Part shown: piece by piece, positions 43,301 through 52,420 of the stretch
Numbering within the stretch: position 1 is the first letter of the stretch
How the letters are laid out: each line of letters opens with the position of its first letter
Notes under the pieces: model-generated
What the model was told of the DNA's origin: nothing
Databases searched by the model: none
Seen by the model: the letters and a program-made list of their open reading frames with translations, nothing else
NCBI GenBank assembly: GCA_017441265.1
Contig: JAFRYE010000067.1
Span: 31,948-95,947 of the forward strand
Reading direction: 5' to 3'
From: Lachnospiraceae bacterium
GTDB lineage: Bacteria > Bacillota > Clostridia > Lachnospirales > Lachnospiraceae
Length of the DNA stretch: 64,000 nt
Program-made: the position numbers and the translations under genes

Positions 43301-43672
43301 TTACTTAAGCGTAACCTTAGCGCCTTCAGCCTCAACCTTCTTCTTGATGTCCTCAGCCTCTTCCTTGGATGCGTTCTCTTTGATCATCTTAGGAGCGCCG
43401 TCAACAAGATCCTTAGCTTCCTTCAGACCAAGGCCCGTGATCTCACGAACAACCTTGATAACCTTAACCTTGTTCTCGCCAACTTCGGTAAGCTCAACGT
43501 TGAATTCGGTCTTCTCCTCCTCAGCAGCTGCTGCAGCGCCTGCGCCTGCTGCCGCTACAACAACACCTGCTGCAGCGCTTACACCGAACTCTTCCTCGCA
43601 AGCCTTAACAAGCTCGTTCAGCTCAAGTACGCTCATAGCCTTGATAGCATCAATAAATTCCTGATTTGTCAT
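43301..43672 (-). CDS. rplL: 50S ribosomal protein L7/L12
   Basis: 123 residues. N-terminal dimerisation helix ([20 protein letters not shown]), an Ala-rich hinge, and the factor-binding C-terminal domain with [24 protein letters not shown] 43672 follows CGGAGG. 96 bases downstream of rplJ, a gap that holds two small GC-rich hairpins. Confidence 0.98.
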   Translation of the reverse strand: MTNQEFIDAIKAMSVLELNELVKACEEEFGVSAAAGVVVAAAGAGAAAAAEEEKTEFNVELTEVGENKVKVIKVVREITGLGLKEAKDLVDGAPKMIKENASKEEAEDIKKKVEAEGAKVTLK

Positions 43673-43768
43673 GGTAAATAACCTCCGTTTGAAATAAATG
43701 TGCGGGCGGAAAATGCCCCCGGACGTGTCGTCCGTCACGCCGCTATGCGGCAGTTAACCGCGGTTCGC

Positions 43769-44263
43769 TCAGGCAACCTCGCCCTGCTTCTCCGCAATCT
43801 GGGAAAGAATTCTTGCGATGTTCGAAAGCGGGGACTTGAGACTTCCGAGGAGTTTGGAAATAAGAACCTCTCTCGACGGGATCGTCGCAACAACCTTGCA
43901 GCCTTCGGCATCGTAATAAGTTCCTTCAACAACGCCGCCCTTGAACTCGAGCTTGTCTGCGGTCTTCATTGCGTCTGCAAGAAGACGAGCCGGAGCGGTA
44001 GCATCCTCAACGCCGAACGCAACAGCCGTAGGGCCGTCAAGGTGCTTTGCGAGCTCCTCGTACACAGTGCCGGCGAAGACTCTCTTGAGATACGTGTTCT
44101 TGTATACCTTGTATACAACGCCGTTCTCGCGAAGGGACTTGCGAAGTTTCGTATCCTGCTCCACCGTCAATCCACGATAATCAACCAAAACGATAGCCTT
44201 AGCGGACTCAACGTTCTTTGCGATCTCGTCGATGATCGGCTGCTTCAACTCAACCTTTGCCAT
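43769..44263 (-). CDS. rplJ: 50S ribosomal protein L10
   Basis: 164 residues. Starts MAKVELKQPIIDEIA with VLVDYRGLTVEQDTKLRKSLRENG, typical L10. It anchors L7/L12 to the ribosome and usually represses its own translation by binding the leader. ATG 44263 follows AAGGAGGT. Read from its own promoter at 44455-44483 through an L10 leader. Confidence 0.97.
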   Translation of the reverse strand: MAKVELKQPIIDEIAKNVESAKAIVLVDYRGLTVEQDTKLRKSLRENGVVYKVYKNTYLKRVFAGTVYEELAKHLDGPTAVAFGVEDATAPARLLADAMKTADKLEFKGGVVEGTYYDAEGCKVVATIPSREVLISKLLGSLKSPLSNIARILSQIAEKQGEVA

Positions 44264-44448
44264 GTGAATTACCTCCTTGTACAGTATAACGCCGACGTGC
44301 CCGCTACTTGATGACAATAAAAAAGGCCGTGATTCCGAACGGAATCCCAGCACATGAAATCGTTTCAAATGAGCTGACATCTCCTCGGCAGGCGCGGAAC
44401 CGAAATTCCTCTTACACCCATGCGGGTACCTGCTGTCTTCGGCAGTCG
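44264..44448 (-). ncRNA. L10 leader (ribosomal protein autoregulatory leader)
   Basis: The 185-base untranslated leader of rplJ-rplL on the minus strand. It contains a 10-pair stem with one mismatch (44326-44351) followed by CTTTTTT (plus-strand A-run at 44319-44324), a transcription attenuator as in other Firmicutes L10 leaders. Upstream parts include inverted repeats CTGCCGAAGACAGCAG and AAACGATTT-like helices expected for the L10-L12 binding site. I did not fold the whole leader. Confidence 0.7.
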
Positions 44449-44454
44449 ACCATA

Positions 44455-44483
44455 TTTATACCATGAAGCCGCACGCATGTCAA
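44455..44483 (-). promoter_or_regulatory. Promoter of rplJ-rplL
   Basis: On the minus strand -35 TTGACA (44478-44483), a 17-base spacer and -10 TATAAA (44455-44460). A near-consensus promoter, as expected for ribosomal protein genes. Confidence 0.85.
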
Positions 44484-44561
44484 GGACTTTTTTACGAAAA
44501 ACGAGATTTTCCGGAGCCTGTTTTTCGGCATTTTCCGAAGCCTCCCGAACCCCCATTGTTC

Positions 44562-44590
44562 TTGATTTGTGCGGCGGAAAATGCTATACT
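44562..44590 (+). promoter_or_regulatory. Promoter of dnaE
   Basis: -35 TTGATT (44562-44567), a 17-base spacer and -10 TATACT (44585-44590). A copy of the recurring word GGAAAATG (44576-44583) fills most of the spacer. Divergent from the rplJ promoter. Confidence 0.75.
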
Positions 44591-44654
44591 GTATTCTGTG
44601 TGGGCTTCGGCTTTCGGACAGTCGCCGGAGAGAAACGCGGGAGGAGGAAACGCC

Positions 44655-47600
44655 ATGGATTTTACGCATCTTCACGTGCATACGGAGTACAGCCTTCTGG
44701 ACGGTGCCGGCAAGGTGAAGGCGATGGTGCATCGGGCCAAAGAGCTTGGAATGGATGCCCTTGCGATCACCGACCACGGCGTGATGTACGGGGCCGTCGA
44801 TTTCTACAAAGCCTGCATGAACGAGGGCATCAAGCCGATCCTGGGGTGCGAGGTTTACGTCGCTCAGGGGTCGCGCTTTGACAAGACCGGTGCCGTCGGC
44901 GATAAGCGCTACTATCATCTGGTGCTGCTTGCGGAGAACAACACCGGCTATCAGAATCTGATCAAGATCGTTTCCAAGGGATTTACCGAAGGATTTTACT
45001 ATAAGCCGCGGATCGACTACGAGTTGATGGAGCGGTACCACGAGGGGATCATCGCACTGTCGGCATGTCTGGCCGGCGAGATCCCGTCGTATCTGCGGAT
45101 TGGGATGTATGAGCAGGCAGTGGCGTGCGCGAAGCGGATGGAAGGCATTTTCGGCAAAGGAAATTTCTTCCTGGAGCTGCAGGAGCACGGCATTCCGGAC
45201 CAGAAACTGGTGAACCAGAGTCTGCTGCGGATGAACAAGGAGACGGGCATTCCGCTGGTGTGCACGAACGATATTCACTACGTGAACGCGGACGACTGGG
45301 AAGCCCATGACGTGCTGTTGTGCATTCAGACCCAGGCGAAGGTCGGGGACGAGGATCGCATGCGCTATGAGCCCGGGCAGTTTTATATGCGCTCGCCCGA
45401 GGAGATGGCGGAGATCTTCTCCTATGCGCCTGAGGCGCTCGCCAATACCAAGAAGATTTCCGACCGCTGCAATGTGACATTGGAGTTCGGTCGGTACAAA
45501 CTGCCCGTGTTCGAGGTTCCTGCGGGCTACAGTTCTTATGGCTACCTCGAGGAGCTCTGCCGGAACGGTCTGAAGGAGCGGTATCCGGACAACTACGAGG
45601 AACATGAAGAGCGACTTATGTATGAGCTCACGACGATCCGCAACATGGGATTTGTCGATTACTTCCTGATCGTCTGGGACTTCATCCGATACGCGAAAGA
45701 GCACGGGATCCCGGTGGGACCGGGGCGAGGCAGCGGCGCCGGAAGTATCGTCGCCTACTCGCTGCGGATCACGGACATCGACCCGATCCGCTACTCGTTG
45801 ATCTTTGAGCGCTTCCTGAATCCGGAGCGTCAGACCATGCCGGATATCGACGTGGATTTTTGCTACGAGCGGCGTCAGGAAGTCATTGATTACGTGGTTC
45901 GCAAATACGGCGAGGACCACGTCGTGCAGATCGTGACCTTCGGTACGCTTCAGGCACGCGGTGTCATCCGCGACGTTGGACGGGCGATGGATCTGCCGTA
46001 TGCGCGTGTGGACGCGGTGGCGAAGATGGTTCCCATGGAACTGGGAATGAGCATCGCGAAGGCACTCAGCGTTAACAAGGAGCTTGCGGATCTCGTGGCG
46101 GGTGACGCGGAGATCGGGCAGCTGATCGATTACGCCAAGAGACTCGAAGGTCTTCCGAGACACTCCTCGATGCACGCGGCGGGCGTTGTCATCGCACCGG
46201 CTCCGGCGGACGAGTTCGTTCCGCTGTCGCGCTCGGCCGACGGCACGATCACGACGCAGTACACGATGACCACCTTGGAGGAGCTCGGCCTTCTGAAGAT
46301 GGACTTCCTGGGGCTTCGAACGCTCACGGTCATCAAGGACGCGGAGACGATGGTCCGCGCGGAGGAACCGGACTTCGACATCGAGAAGATCGGCTACGAC
46401 GATCCGAAAGTTTACGAATTGCTGGCATCCGGCAAGACGGAGGGCATTTTCCAGTTGGAAAGCGCGGGCATGAAAGCCTTCATGAAGGAACTGAAGCCGC
46501 AATGCCTCGAGGACGTCATCGCCGGGATCAGCCTTTACCGCCCGGGGCCGATGGACTTCATCCCGAAGTATATCGAGGGAAAGAACGACCGGGATCATAT
46601 CACTTACGAGTGTGAGCAGCTGCGGCCCATCCTGGAGCCGACGTACGGCTGCATCGTATATCAGGAGCAGGTCATGCAGATCGTGCGTGATCTTGCCGGC
46701 TACAGCTACGGGCGAAGCGATCTCGTTCGCCGTGCGATGAGCAAGAAGAAAACGGAAGTCATGGCGCAGGAGCGGCAGTATTTCGTGCACGGCAATCCGG
46801 ACGCGAACGTGCCCGGGTGCATCGCCAACGGAATCTCCGAGGCGGTCGCGAACCGCATCTTCGACGAGATGACGGACTTCGCAAAATACGCGTTCAACAA
46901 GTCGCACGCAGCCTGCTATGCCGTGGTTGCGTACCGCACGGCCTACTTAAAGCAATACTATCCCGCGGAGTTTATGGCGGCGTTGATCACCTCCGTGATT
47001 GATAACGGAAGCAAGGTTGCGGGGTATATCGCGAATCTGCGAACCATGGGCATTTCGCTGCTGCCGCCGGACATCAACGAGGGCGTTGCCGCATTCAGCG
47101 TCTGCCGGACGCCGGACGGGGCGAAGGCGATCCGCTACGGACTCTCGGCGATCCGCGGGCTGGGTGCCCAGGTGATCGACAGCATTGTCCGCGAGCGCGA
47201 GAGCAACGGACCGTTTTTGACGCTCACGGATTTCATCAGCCGGATGAACGGCAAGGAAGCGAACAAGAGGACTCTTGAGAATTTCATCAAAGCGGGAGCG
47301 TTCGACACGCTGCCCGGCACGCGCAAGCAGATGATGCAGGCGTACGGCGCCATCGTGGATGACATCGCATCGGACAAGAAGCGCCAGCTGACCGGCCAGA
47401 TGTCGCTGTTCGATTTTATCGCGCCGGACGAAAAACCGGGTGAGCAGTTCCCGGATTGCGGCGAGTTTTCCAAGGATGAGATCCTGGCCTTTGAGAAGGA
47501 AGTGCTCGGCATCTACGTAAGCGGTCATCCGCTGGAGGCGGATCTGGCGCTTTGGCAGAAGCAGGTGACGGCCCAGACCATCGATTTTAACATCGATGAA

Positions 47601-48137
47601 GAGACCGGGGTGCCCGAGGTGAAGGACGGCGCATTTTACATCATCGGAGGATTGCTCACGAACATTGTGACCAAGACGACGAAGAGCAATTCCATCATGG
47701 CGTTTCTGACCGTCGAGGATCTCGCGGGAACGGCGGAGGTACTGGTGTTCCCGAAGGATTATGAGAGGCTTCGCTCGAAGCTCGCCATCGACCGTAAAGT
47801 GTTTGTCCTGGGGCGCGCGAGCGTCGAGGAGGACAAGCCGGCAAAGCTGTTGTTCTCGCGGATGTGCGACTTCGACGAGGTTCCGCGGAAACTGTGGATC
47901 CGGTACGCGGACGAGAAGGCCTGCAACGAGGACTGGGATCAGTTGATCGCTTTGCTGGAGGGAAGCGACGGCAACGTGCCCGTGGGCTGCGTTTGCGTCG
48001 CGGAGAAGAAAGCCAAGCCGCTGCCTCGCGGTATCATGATCGATCCCGCGGACGGCATTATGGAGAAATTGAATGCGAGGTACGGCGAAGACCGGATCGC
48101 ATTTACATATTCCAACGCATTTGCGCAAAATAAATAG
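44655..48137 (+). CDS. dnaE: DNA polymerase III alpha subunit
   Basis: 1160 residues, full length. The N-terminal PHP domain starts FTHLHVHTEYSLLDGAGKV. The polymerase core has GPGRGSGAGSIVAYSL and the catalytic aspartates in MPDIDVDFCYERR, followed by YQEQVMQIVRDLAGY. The C-terminal OB domain has IGGLLTNIVTKTTKSNS. ATG 44655 follows GGAGGAAA; the frame stays open upstream through the promoter, but those codons are not part of the protein. Likely cotranscribed with pfkA, 12 bases later. Confidence 0.97.
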   Translation: MDFTHLHVHTEYSLLDGAGKVKAMVHRAKELGMDALAITDHGVMYGAVDFYKACMNEGIKPILGCEVYVAQGSRFDKTGAVGDKRYYHLVLLAENNTGYQNLIKIVSKGFTEGFYYKPRIDYELMERYHEGIIALSACLAGEIPSYLRIGMYEQAVACAKRMEGIFGKGNFFLELQEHGIPDQKLVNQSLLRMNKETGIPLVCTNDIHYVNADDWEAHDVLLCIQTQAKVGDEDRMRYEPGQFYMRSPEEMAEIFSYAPEALANTKKISDRCNVTLEFGRYKLPVFEVPAGYSSYGYLEELCRNGLKERYPDNYEEHEERLMYELTTIRNMGFVDYFLIVWDFIRYAKEHGIPVGPGRGSGAGSIVAYSLRITDIDPIRYSLIFERFLNPERQTMPDIDVDFCYERRQEVIDYVVRKYGEDHVVQIVTFGTLQARGVIRDVGRAMDLPYARVDAVAKMVPMELGMSIAKALSVNKELADLVAGDAEIGQLIDYAKRLEGLPRHSSMHAAGVVIAPAPADEFVPLSRSADGTITTQYTMTTLEELGLLKMDFLGLRTLTVIKDAETMVRAEEPDFDIEKIGYDDPKVYELLASGKTEGIFQLESAGMKAFMKELKPQCLEDVIAGISLYRPGPMDFIPKYIEGKNDRDHITYECEQLRPILEPTYGCIVYQEQVMQIVRDLAGYSYGRSDLVRRAMSKKKTEVMAQERQYFVHGNPDANVPGCIANGISEAVANRIFDEMTDFAKYAFNKSHAACYAVVAYRTAYLKQYYPAEFMAALITSVIDNGSKVAGYIANLRTMGISLLPPDINEGVAAFSVCRTPDGAKAIRYGLSAIRGLGAQVIDSIVRERESNGPFLTLTDFISRMNGKEANKRTLENFIKAGAFDTLPGTRKQMMQAYGAIVDDIASDKKRQLTGQMSLFDFIAPDEKPGEQFPDCGEFSKDEILAFEKEVLGIYVSGHPLEADLALWQKQVTAQTIDFNIDEETGVPEVKDGAFYIIGGLLTNIVTKTTKSNSIMAFLTVEDLAGTAEVLVFPKDYERLRSKLAIDRKVFVLGRASVEEDKPAKLLFSRMCDFDEVPRKLWIRYADEKACNEDWDQLIALLEGSDGNVPVGCVCVAEKKAKPLPRGIMIDPADGIMEKLNARYGEDRIAFTYSNAFAQNK

Positions 48138-48149
48138 CGGAGGCACAAT

Positions 48150-49145
48150 ATGGGCTTGTTTAAAGGCAAAAAGGAAGAAAACCTGATGACGATCGGCGTG
48201 CTCACCAGCGGCGGTGACGCACCCGGTATGAACGCGGCCGTGAGAGCGGTCGTGCGTACCGCGGTTCACGCGGGAATGAAGGTGAAGGGTATCCGGCGCG
48301 GCTATTCGGGTCTGCTGGAAGAGGACTTCATCGATATGGAGACGCGCAGCGTGGCGGATATCATCCAGCGCGGCGGAACGATCCTCTATACGGCGCGCTG
48401 CCCCGAGATGATGCGTCCCGAGGGGCCGGAGAAGGCAGCGTACATCTGCCGCAAGAACAATATCGACGCCCTTGTGGTGATTGGCGGCGACGGTTCGTAC
48501 CGCGGTGCTTACGAGATCTCGAAGCACGGGATCAATGTCATCGCGATTCCCGGCACGATCGACCTCGATGTGGCCAGCTCCGATTACACCATCGGATTTG
48601 ACACCGCATTGAACACGGCTATGGACGCCATCGACCGTGTGCGCGACACGTCGGCATCCCATGAGCGCTGCAGTATCATCGAAGTCATGGGCCGCAAGGC
48701 AGGCCATATCGCCCTGTGGTGCGGTATCGCCAACGGCGCCGAGGAGATTCTGATCCCCGAGCGCTACGACTACGAGGAGCAGGCGATTATCGACCGCATT
48801 GCTGCGCGCAAGAAGCTCGGTAAAAAGTTGCATATCATCATCAATGCCGAAGGCATCGGCGATTCGAACGGTATGGCGAAGCGCATCGAGGCGGCGACGG
48901 GCCTGGAGACCCGCGCGACCATCATCGGTTACATCCAGCGAGGCGGAAGCCCGACCTGCCGTGACCGTGTGTTTGCGTCTGCCATGGGATCGCGCGCCGT
49001 GGACATTTTGCTGGACGGTGCGTCGAACCGTGCGATCTGCTTCCGAAACGGTGAGTTCACCGACATGGATCTCGCGGAAGCCATCGCGATGAAGAAGGAC
49101 ATTGATACGTCTCTGTGGGATATTTCCAGAAAGTTGTGTCGTTAA
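48150..49145 (+). CDS. pfkA: 6-phosphofructokinase, ATP-dependent
   Basis: 331 residues. GVLTSGGDAPGMNAAVR binds ATP, VIGGDGSYRGA is the glycine-rich loop, and PGTIDLD (135-141) holds catalytic Asp138 and Asp140. The Asn between these aspartates in E. coli PfkA is Leu139 here. GRKAGHIAL and IGYIQRGG are the fructose 6-phosphate sites. GGAGG fits ATG 48150; ATG 48186 with AAGGAAG is an alternative that would remove 12 residues. Confidence 0.95.
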   Translation: MGLFKGKKEENLMTIGVLTSGGDAPGMNAAVRAVVRTAVHAGMKVKGIRRGYSGLLEEDFIDMETRSVADIIQRGGTILYTARCPEMMRPEGPEKAAYICRKNNIDALVVIGGDGSYRGAYEISKHGINVIAIPGTIDLDVASSDYTIGFDTALNTAMDAIDRVRDTSASHERCSIIEVMGRKAGHIALWCGIANGAEEILIPERYDYEEQAIIDRIAARKKLGKKLHIIINAEGIGDSNGMAKRIEAATGLETRATIIGYIQRGGSPTCRDRVFASAMGSRAVDILLDGASNRAICFRNGEFTDMDLAEAIAMKKDIDTSLWDISRKLCR

Positions 49146-49673
49146 ATGTTGATGTATTGCCCTAGAAATTACAGGAAGAACAGAGCCGTGAAAGGGCTCG
49201 GGGAGTATTTAAACGGACAGAACGTCGGTATCCTCGACAAGATGCCGTACGGATTTCGGACCGTCGGTGCCTCCGGGTGCGGGCCTCTTGCGGCCTACAA
49301 CGCGATGCGGTACAAGGGACTTCAGCCGGATCTTCCGAAAATCCTGCGCTATATGGAGCTGACGGCGGCGCCGTTCTTCGGCATCTTCGGGACATTTCCG
49401 TTCAGCATGGGGTATTGCCTGCGCCATTTCGGCGTCCGCAATCACATGACATGGTCGTTGAAGAAACTGGCTGAGGCCAAGAGCGGCGTGATCGCCTACT
49501 GGACGAAACGGCCGATCTTCGGCGGAGGGCATTTCGTGTTCTACGTGCGGCAGGAGGACGGGACCTATCTGGTGTACAACCGATGGAGCAACGTCGGTAA
49601 ACCTTGGAAAGTATGTTCGCTTCGCGACATCGTGAAGCGTTTTTGCCTGATCGTCGGGTACGTGGTCGAGTGA
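49146..49673 (+). CDS. C39-like cysteine peptidase-fold protein, function unknown
   Basis: 175 residues. GASGCGPLAAYNAMRY (about 42-57) looks like the nucleophile segment of papain/C39-like folds. GGGHFVFYVRQ (about 127) gives a plausible histidine, and VYNRW a downstream Asn. No signal peptide is visible. It begins directly after the pfkA stop with no RBS-like sequence of its own, so translation is probably coupled; a second ATG lies six bases in. The function and substrate are unknown. Confidence 0.65.
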   Translation: MLMYCPRNYRKNRAVKGLGEYLNGQNVGILDKMPYGFRTVGASGCGPLAAYNAMRYKGLQPDLPKILRYMELTAAPFFGIFGTFPFSMGYCLRHFGVRNHMTWSLKKLAEAKSGVIAYWTKRPIFGGGHFVFYVRQEDGTYLVYNRWSNVGKPWKVCSLRDIVKRFCLIVGYVVE

Positions 49674-49826
49674 GACTGCTGCGCCGGGCGTCGGGCTTGG
49701 TGGGATAGTGTTATTATGGGTAACGCTTTTGGGTAAAATGATCGGCAGCGGAAACGGTATGGAGCGGGGGAAATTACACGCGAGAGCGGTCGGCGGCAGA
49801 ACCGTCGGGAAAGTGAGGTAGCTGGA

Positions 49827-50600
49827 GTGTTTGACAAGTGGTTTGAGACGCTGAAGAAAATGGCTTCGACAGCGAAGGACAAGGCGGGTTTCCTGTTGGG
49901 GGCATTGCTCGCCGTGGCAGTGGTTTTGGCGGTAGCGTTTATCGCGGAGTATTTCATCAACCGCGCGCACAAAAAGAACAATCTTCAGACAAGTCTCAAC
50001 GCAAAAGAATCTTTGAAGATCCACCGCATGACGTTGATCGCCATGCTCTCGGCAGCGGCGGCGGTGCTGATGCTTCTGGATTTTCCGATTCCGTTGATCC
50101 CGATGTTTTACAAATTGGATTTCAGTGAGTTACCGATCATCATCGGTGCGTTCGCAATGGGGCCGGTGGCCGGCGTTGCGATGGAATTTCTGAAGATCCT
50201 GCTCAATCTTTTGCTGAAGGGAACGAGCACGGCGTTCATCGGGGAGTTTGCCAATTTCATCATGGGATGCTGTTTTATTGTGCCGGCATCGATCCTGTAC
50301 TATGCGCACAAGACGAAGCGCATGTCGCGCATCGGCCTTGCGGTGGGCATTGTGGCGGAGGTTGTATGCAGCTGTCTGCTGAACGCATTTCTGTTGCTTC
50401 CCGCATATGCAAAACTGTTCCACGTCGACGTGAGTGTCCTTGTGGGACAGGGAACGGAGCGCAATGAGATGATCAAGACGCTCGGTACGTTCATCATTTA
50501 CGGTGTGGCGCCGTTTAACCTCTTGAAGTACGGCGTCGTTTCGCTGATCACGATCTTGATCTACAAGCACATCAGCCGACTGTTGAAGAAGCAAAACTGA
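49827..50600 (+). CDS. ECF transporter S component (RibU-like)
   Basis: 257 residues. An N-terminal membrane helix (about 22-44) precedes a typical S-component fold of six segments, with LDFPIPLIPMFYKLDFSELPIIIGAFAMGP, the pattern seen in riboflavin-type S components, and TAFIGEFANFIMGC. It would bind a vitamin and dock on a shared energising module encoded elsewhere. The extra N-terminal helix is unusual. Start GTG 49827 has GAGG nine bases upstream. I found no FMN riboswitch in the 153 bases upstream, so riboflavin is a guess. Confidence 0.75.
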   Translation: MFDKWFETLKKMASTAKDKAGFLLGALLAVAVVLAVAFIAEYFINRAHKKNNLQTSLNAKESLKIHRMTLIAMLSAAAAVLMLLDFPIPLIPMFYKLDFSELPIIIGAFAMGPVAGVAMEFLKILLNLLLKGTSTAFIGEFANFIMGCCFIVPASILYYAHKTKRMSRIGLAVGIVAEVVCSCLLNAFLLLPAYAKLFHVDVSVLVGQGTERNEMIKTLGTFIIYGVAPFNLLKYGVVSLITILIYKHISRLLKKQN

Positions 50601-50625
50601 TCCGCGGCGGCTGACGGGAGGACGT

Positions 50626-51273
50626 ATGGACGAAAATAACAATGCGATCGTCACGGACGACGGCACCCTCGAGGGTACCGTCGCTCCGGCGACGGAGGGA
50701 CAACCGGAAACGCCTGCGGAGATGACCCCGGAGGAGAAGGCCGCTGCGGAAAATGAGGCTCGATGCGAGGAGTTTCTCGCGGAGGAGCGGTTCAGCTTCA
50801 CGTACATGCTGCGCTTCAAGGATCTGCTGCGCCATAAGATGCAGTTTTCCCTGTTTGATCCGATTCAGGGGCTGCCCTTCTGGATCTCGCTGATTCTTGC
50901 AATCGTGTATCTGGTGGCGGCGTGGTCGAAGCTGACCCAGCAGAACCGAACGATCATCATCGTCATTGTGGTGTTCCTGATCTGGTTCGTGCCGGTCCGC
51001 GCGGTGCAGAACGCAGCCCGCAACGCGGCATACCTGCGAAAGAACTGTTCACCGACGGAGTACCACATTTGCGAGAAGGGTATTGTCGCCTGCCAGGACG
51101 AACTTCGCAGCGCGATGGACTACGGCAAATTCCGCCGTTTGAAGGTCAATCGGAACTGGCTGTACGCGCAGGTGTTTTTGAACAGCGGATTTATTTTCCC
51201 GAAGGATCTGGTGGGAGAGCGCTATGAGGAACTTCGGGCATTCCTGAGTTCCCATATCGGAAAGAAGAAGTGA
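50626..51273 (+). CDS. YcxB-like membrane protein
   Basis: 215 residues. An acidic N-terminal 50 residues, two adjacent membrane segments (about 84-103 and 106-126), then a soluble C-terminal domain with SPTEYHICEKGIVACQDE and a KFRRLKVNRNWLYAQVF segment, resembling YcxB-like proteins of unknown function. ATG 50626 follows GGGAGG. The stop lies just before tsaE. Confidence 0.6.
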   Translation: MDENNNAIVTDDGTLEGTVAPATEGQPETPAEMTPEEKAAAENEARCEEFLAEERFSFTYMLRFKDLLRHKMQFSLFDPIQGLPFWISLILAIVYLVAAWSKLTQQNRTIIIVIVVFLIWFVPVRAVQNAARNAAYLRKNCSPTEYHICEKGIVACQDELRSAMDYGKFRRLKVNRNWLYAQVFLNSGFIFPKDLVGERYEELRAFLSSHIGKKK

Positions 51274-51281
51274 GGTCGGTT

Positions 51282-51716
51282 ATGGTCTTGGACAGTTACA
51301 GTGCCGAGGAGACGCTGCGCATCGGTCAAATGCTCGGAGAGAAGGTTCCGGCAGGCACAGTCGTGTGCCTTGAGGGCGATCTGGGTGTCGGAAAAACCGT
51401 CTTTGTCAAGGGTGTGGCGCGCGGTCTGGGAGTTCACGATCCGGTCTGCAGCCCGACGTTCACCATCGTGCAGGAGTACCGGGACGGGCGGATCCCGCTG
51501 TTTCATTTTGATGTATACCGGATCGAGGATCCGGAGGAGATGTATGAGATCGGCTACGAGGAGTATTTCTTCGGCGACGGCGTCTGCCTGATCGAGTGGG
51601 CGGAGCAGATCGCGGAGCTGATCCCGCCGGAGGCCGTTCATGTCAGGATCGAGAAGGATCTCGACAAAGGATTGACCTATCGGCGGATTACGATGGATTT
51701 CGGAGGCGAAAGTTGA
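51282..51716 (+). CDS. tsaE: tRNA t6A biosynthesis ATPase TsaE
   Basis: 144 residues. P-loop EGDLGVGKTVFVKG (residues 31-44), SPTFTIVQEY, and HFDVYRIEDPEE. Works with TsaB and TsaD to form threonylcarbamoyladenosine on tRNAs that read ANN codons. ATG 51282 is chosen; GTG 51270 is in frame. The stop overlaps the TTG start of tsaB. Confidence 0.93.
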   Translation: MVLDSYSAEETLRIGQMLGEKVPAGTVVCLEGDLGVGKTVFVKGVARGLGVHDPVCSPTFTIVQEYRDGRIPLFHFDVYRIEDPEEMYEIGYEEYFFGDGVCLIEWAEQIAELIPPEAVHVRIEKDLDKGLTYRRITMDFGGES

Positions 51717-52420
51717 AAATACTGGCAATTGACAGCTCGGCGGCGGTAGCGTCCGTAGCGATCCTGACGGACGAGGCCGTGCTCGCGGAGTATTCGACGG
51801 ATTACAAAAAGACACATTCGCAGACCTTGCTGCCGATGATCGACGAGGTTCTTCGCATGACCGAGACCGATCCTGCGGAGATCGACGCCATCGCTATTGC
51901 GGCGGGACCGGGGTCGTTTACTGGCCTTCGCATCGGCGCGGCGACCGTGAAAGGTCTCGCGATGGTTTGGAATGTTCCGATCGTGCCGGTTTCGACGGTG
52001 GCGGGACTTGCCTGCAATCTGGCCGGAACCGACGCTTCAGTATGCCCGCTGATGGATGCCAGACGTCGGCAGGTTTACACGGGAATCTACGGTTTCGAAG
52101 GGACTACTATTGTAGAATATATGCCGGATGCATGCATGACCATCGAGGAGACGATGGAGAAGGTCAACGCGATGGGGAGAAAGGTCATTTTCCTCGGAGA
52201 CGGCGTTGACGTTTACGCCGACCGCCTGGCATCGATGGTGACGGTGCCGTATTCCGTTGCGCCGATCCACCTTCGGAAGCAGAGTGCGGCCTCGGTCGGC
52301 TGGCTCGGACTGTCGTACGCTTCGCAGGGAAAGACGGTGAGCGCGGAGGCGTTTGTGCCCACCTACCTTCGGGTTTCCCAGGCGGAACGGGAGAGGGAGG
52401 AGCGCATTGGAAAACAATGA
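51713..52420 (+). CDS. tsaB: tRNA t6A biosynthesis protein TsaB
   Basis: 235 residues beginning with a TTG start (KILAIDSSAAVASVAILT), set by GGAGG at 51701-51705 and by a four-base overlap with tsaE (TTGA). It has the ASKHA fold with AAGPGSFTGLRIGAATVKGLA, the TsaB signature. It forms the scaffold dimer with TsaD. A copy of the dyad CTAC-N4-GTAGAATA lies at 52105-52120 inside the gene. Confidence 0.93.
   Translation: MKILAIDSSAAVASVAILTDEAVLAEYSTDYKKTHSQTLLPMIDEVLRMTETDPAEIDAIAIAAGPGSFTGLRIGAATVKGLAMVWNVPIVPVSTVAGLACNLAGTDASVCPLMDARRRQVYTGIYGFEGTTIVEYMPDACMTIEETMEKVNAMGRKVIFLGDGVDVYADRLASMVTVPYSVAPIHLRKQSAASVGWLGLSYASQGKTVSAEAFVPTYLRVSQAEREREERIGKQ

Noticed and set aside
44412..48833. Two long minus-strand open frames (831 and 628 residues) opposite dnaE and pfkA
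   Set aside because: Shadows of dnaE and pfkA; the proteins have no domain or sensible composition.
49674..49826. FMN or other riboswitch before the ECF S component
   Set aside because: I looked for conserved riboswitch cores and a terminator and found neither.
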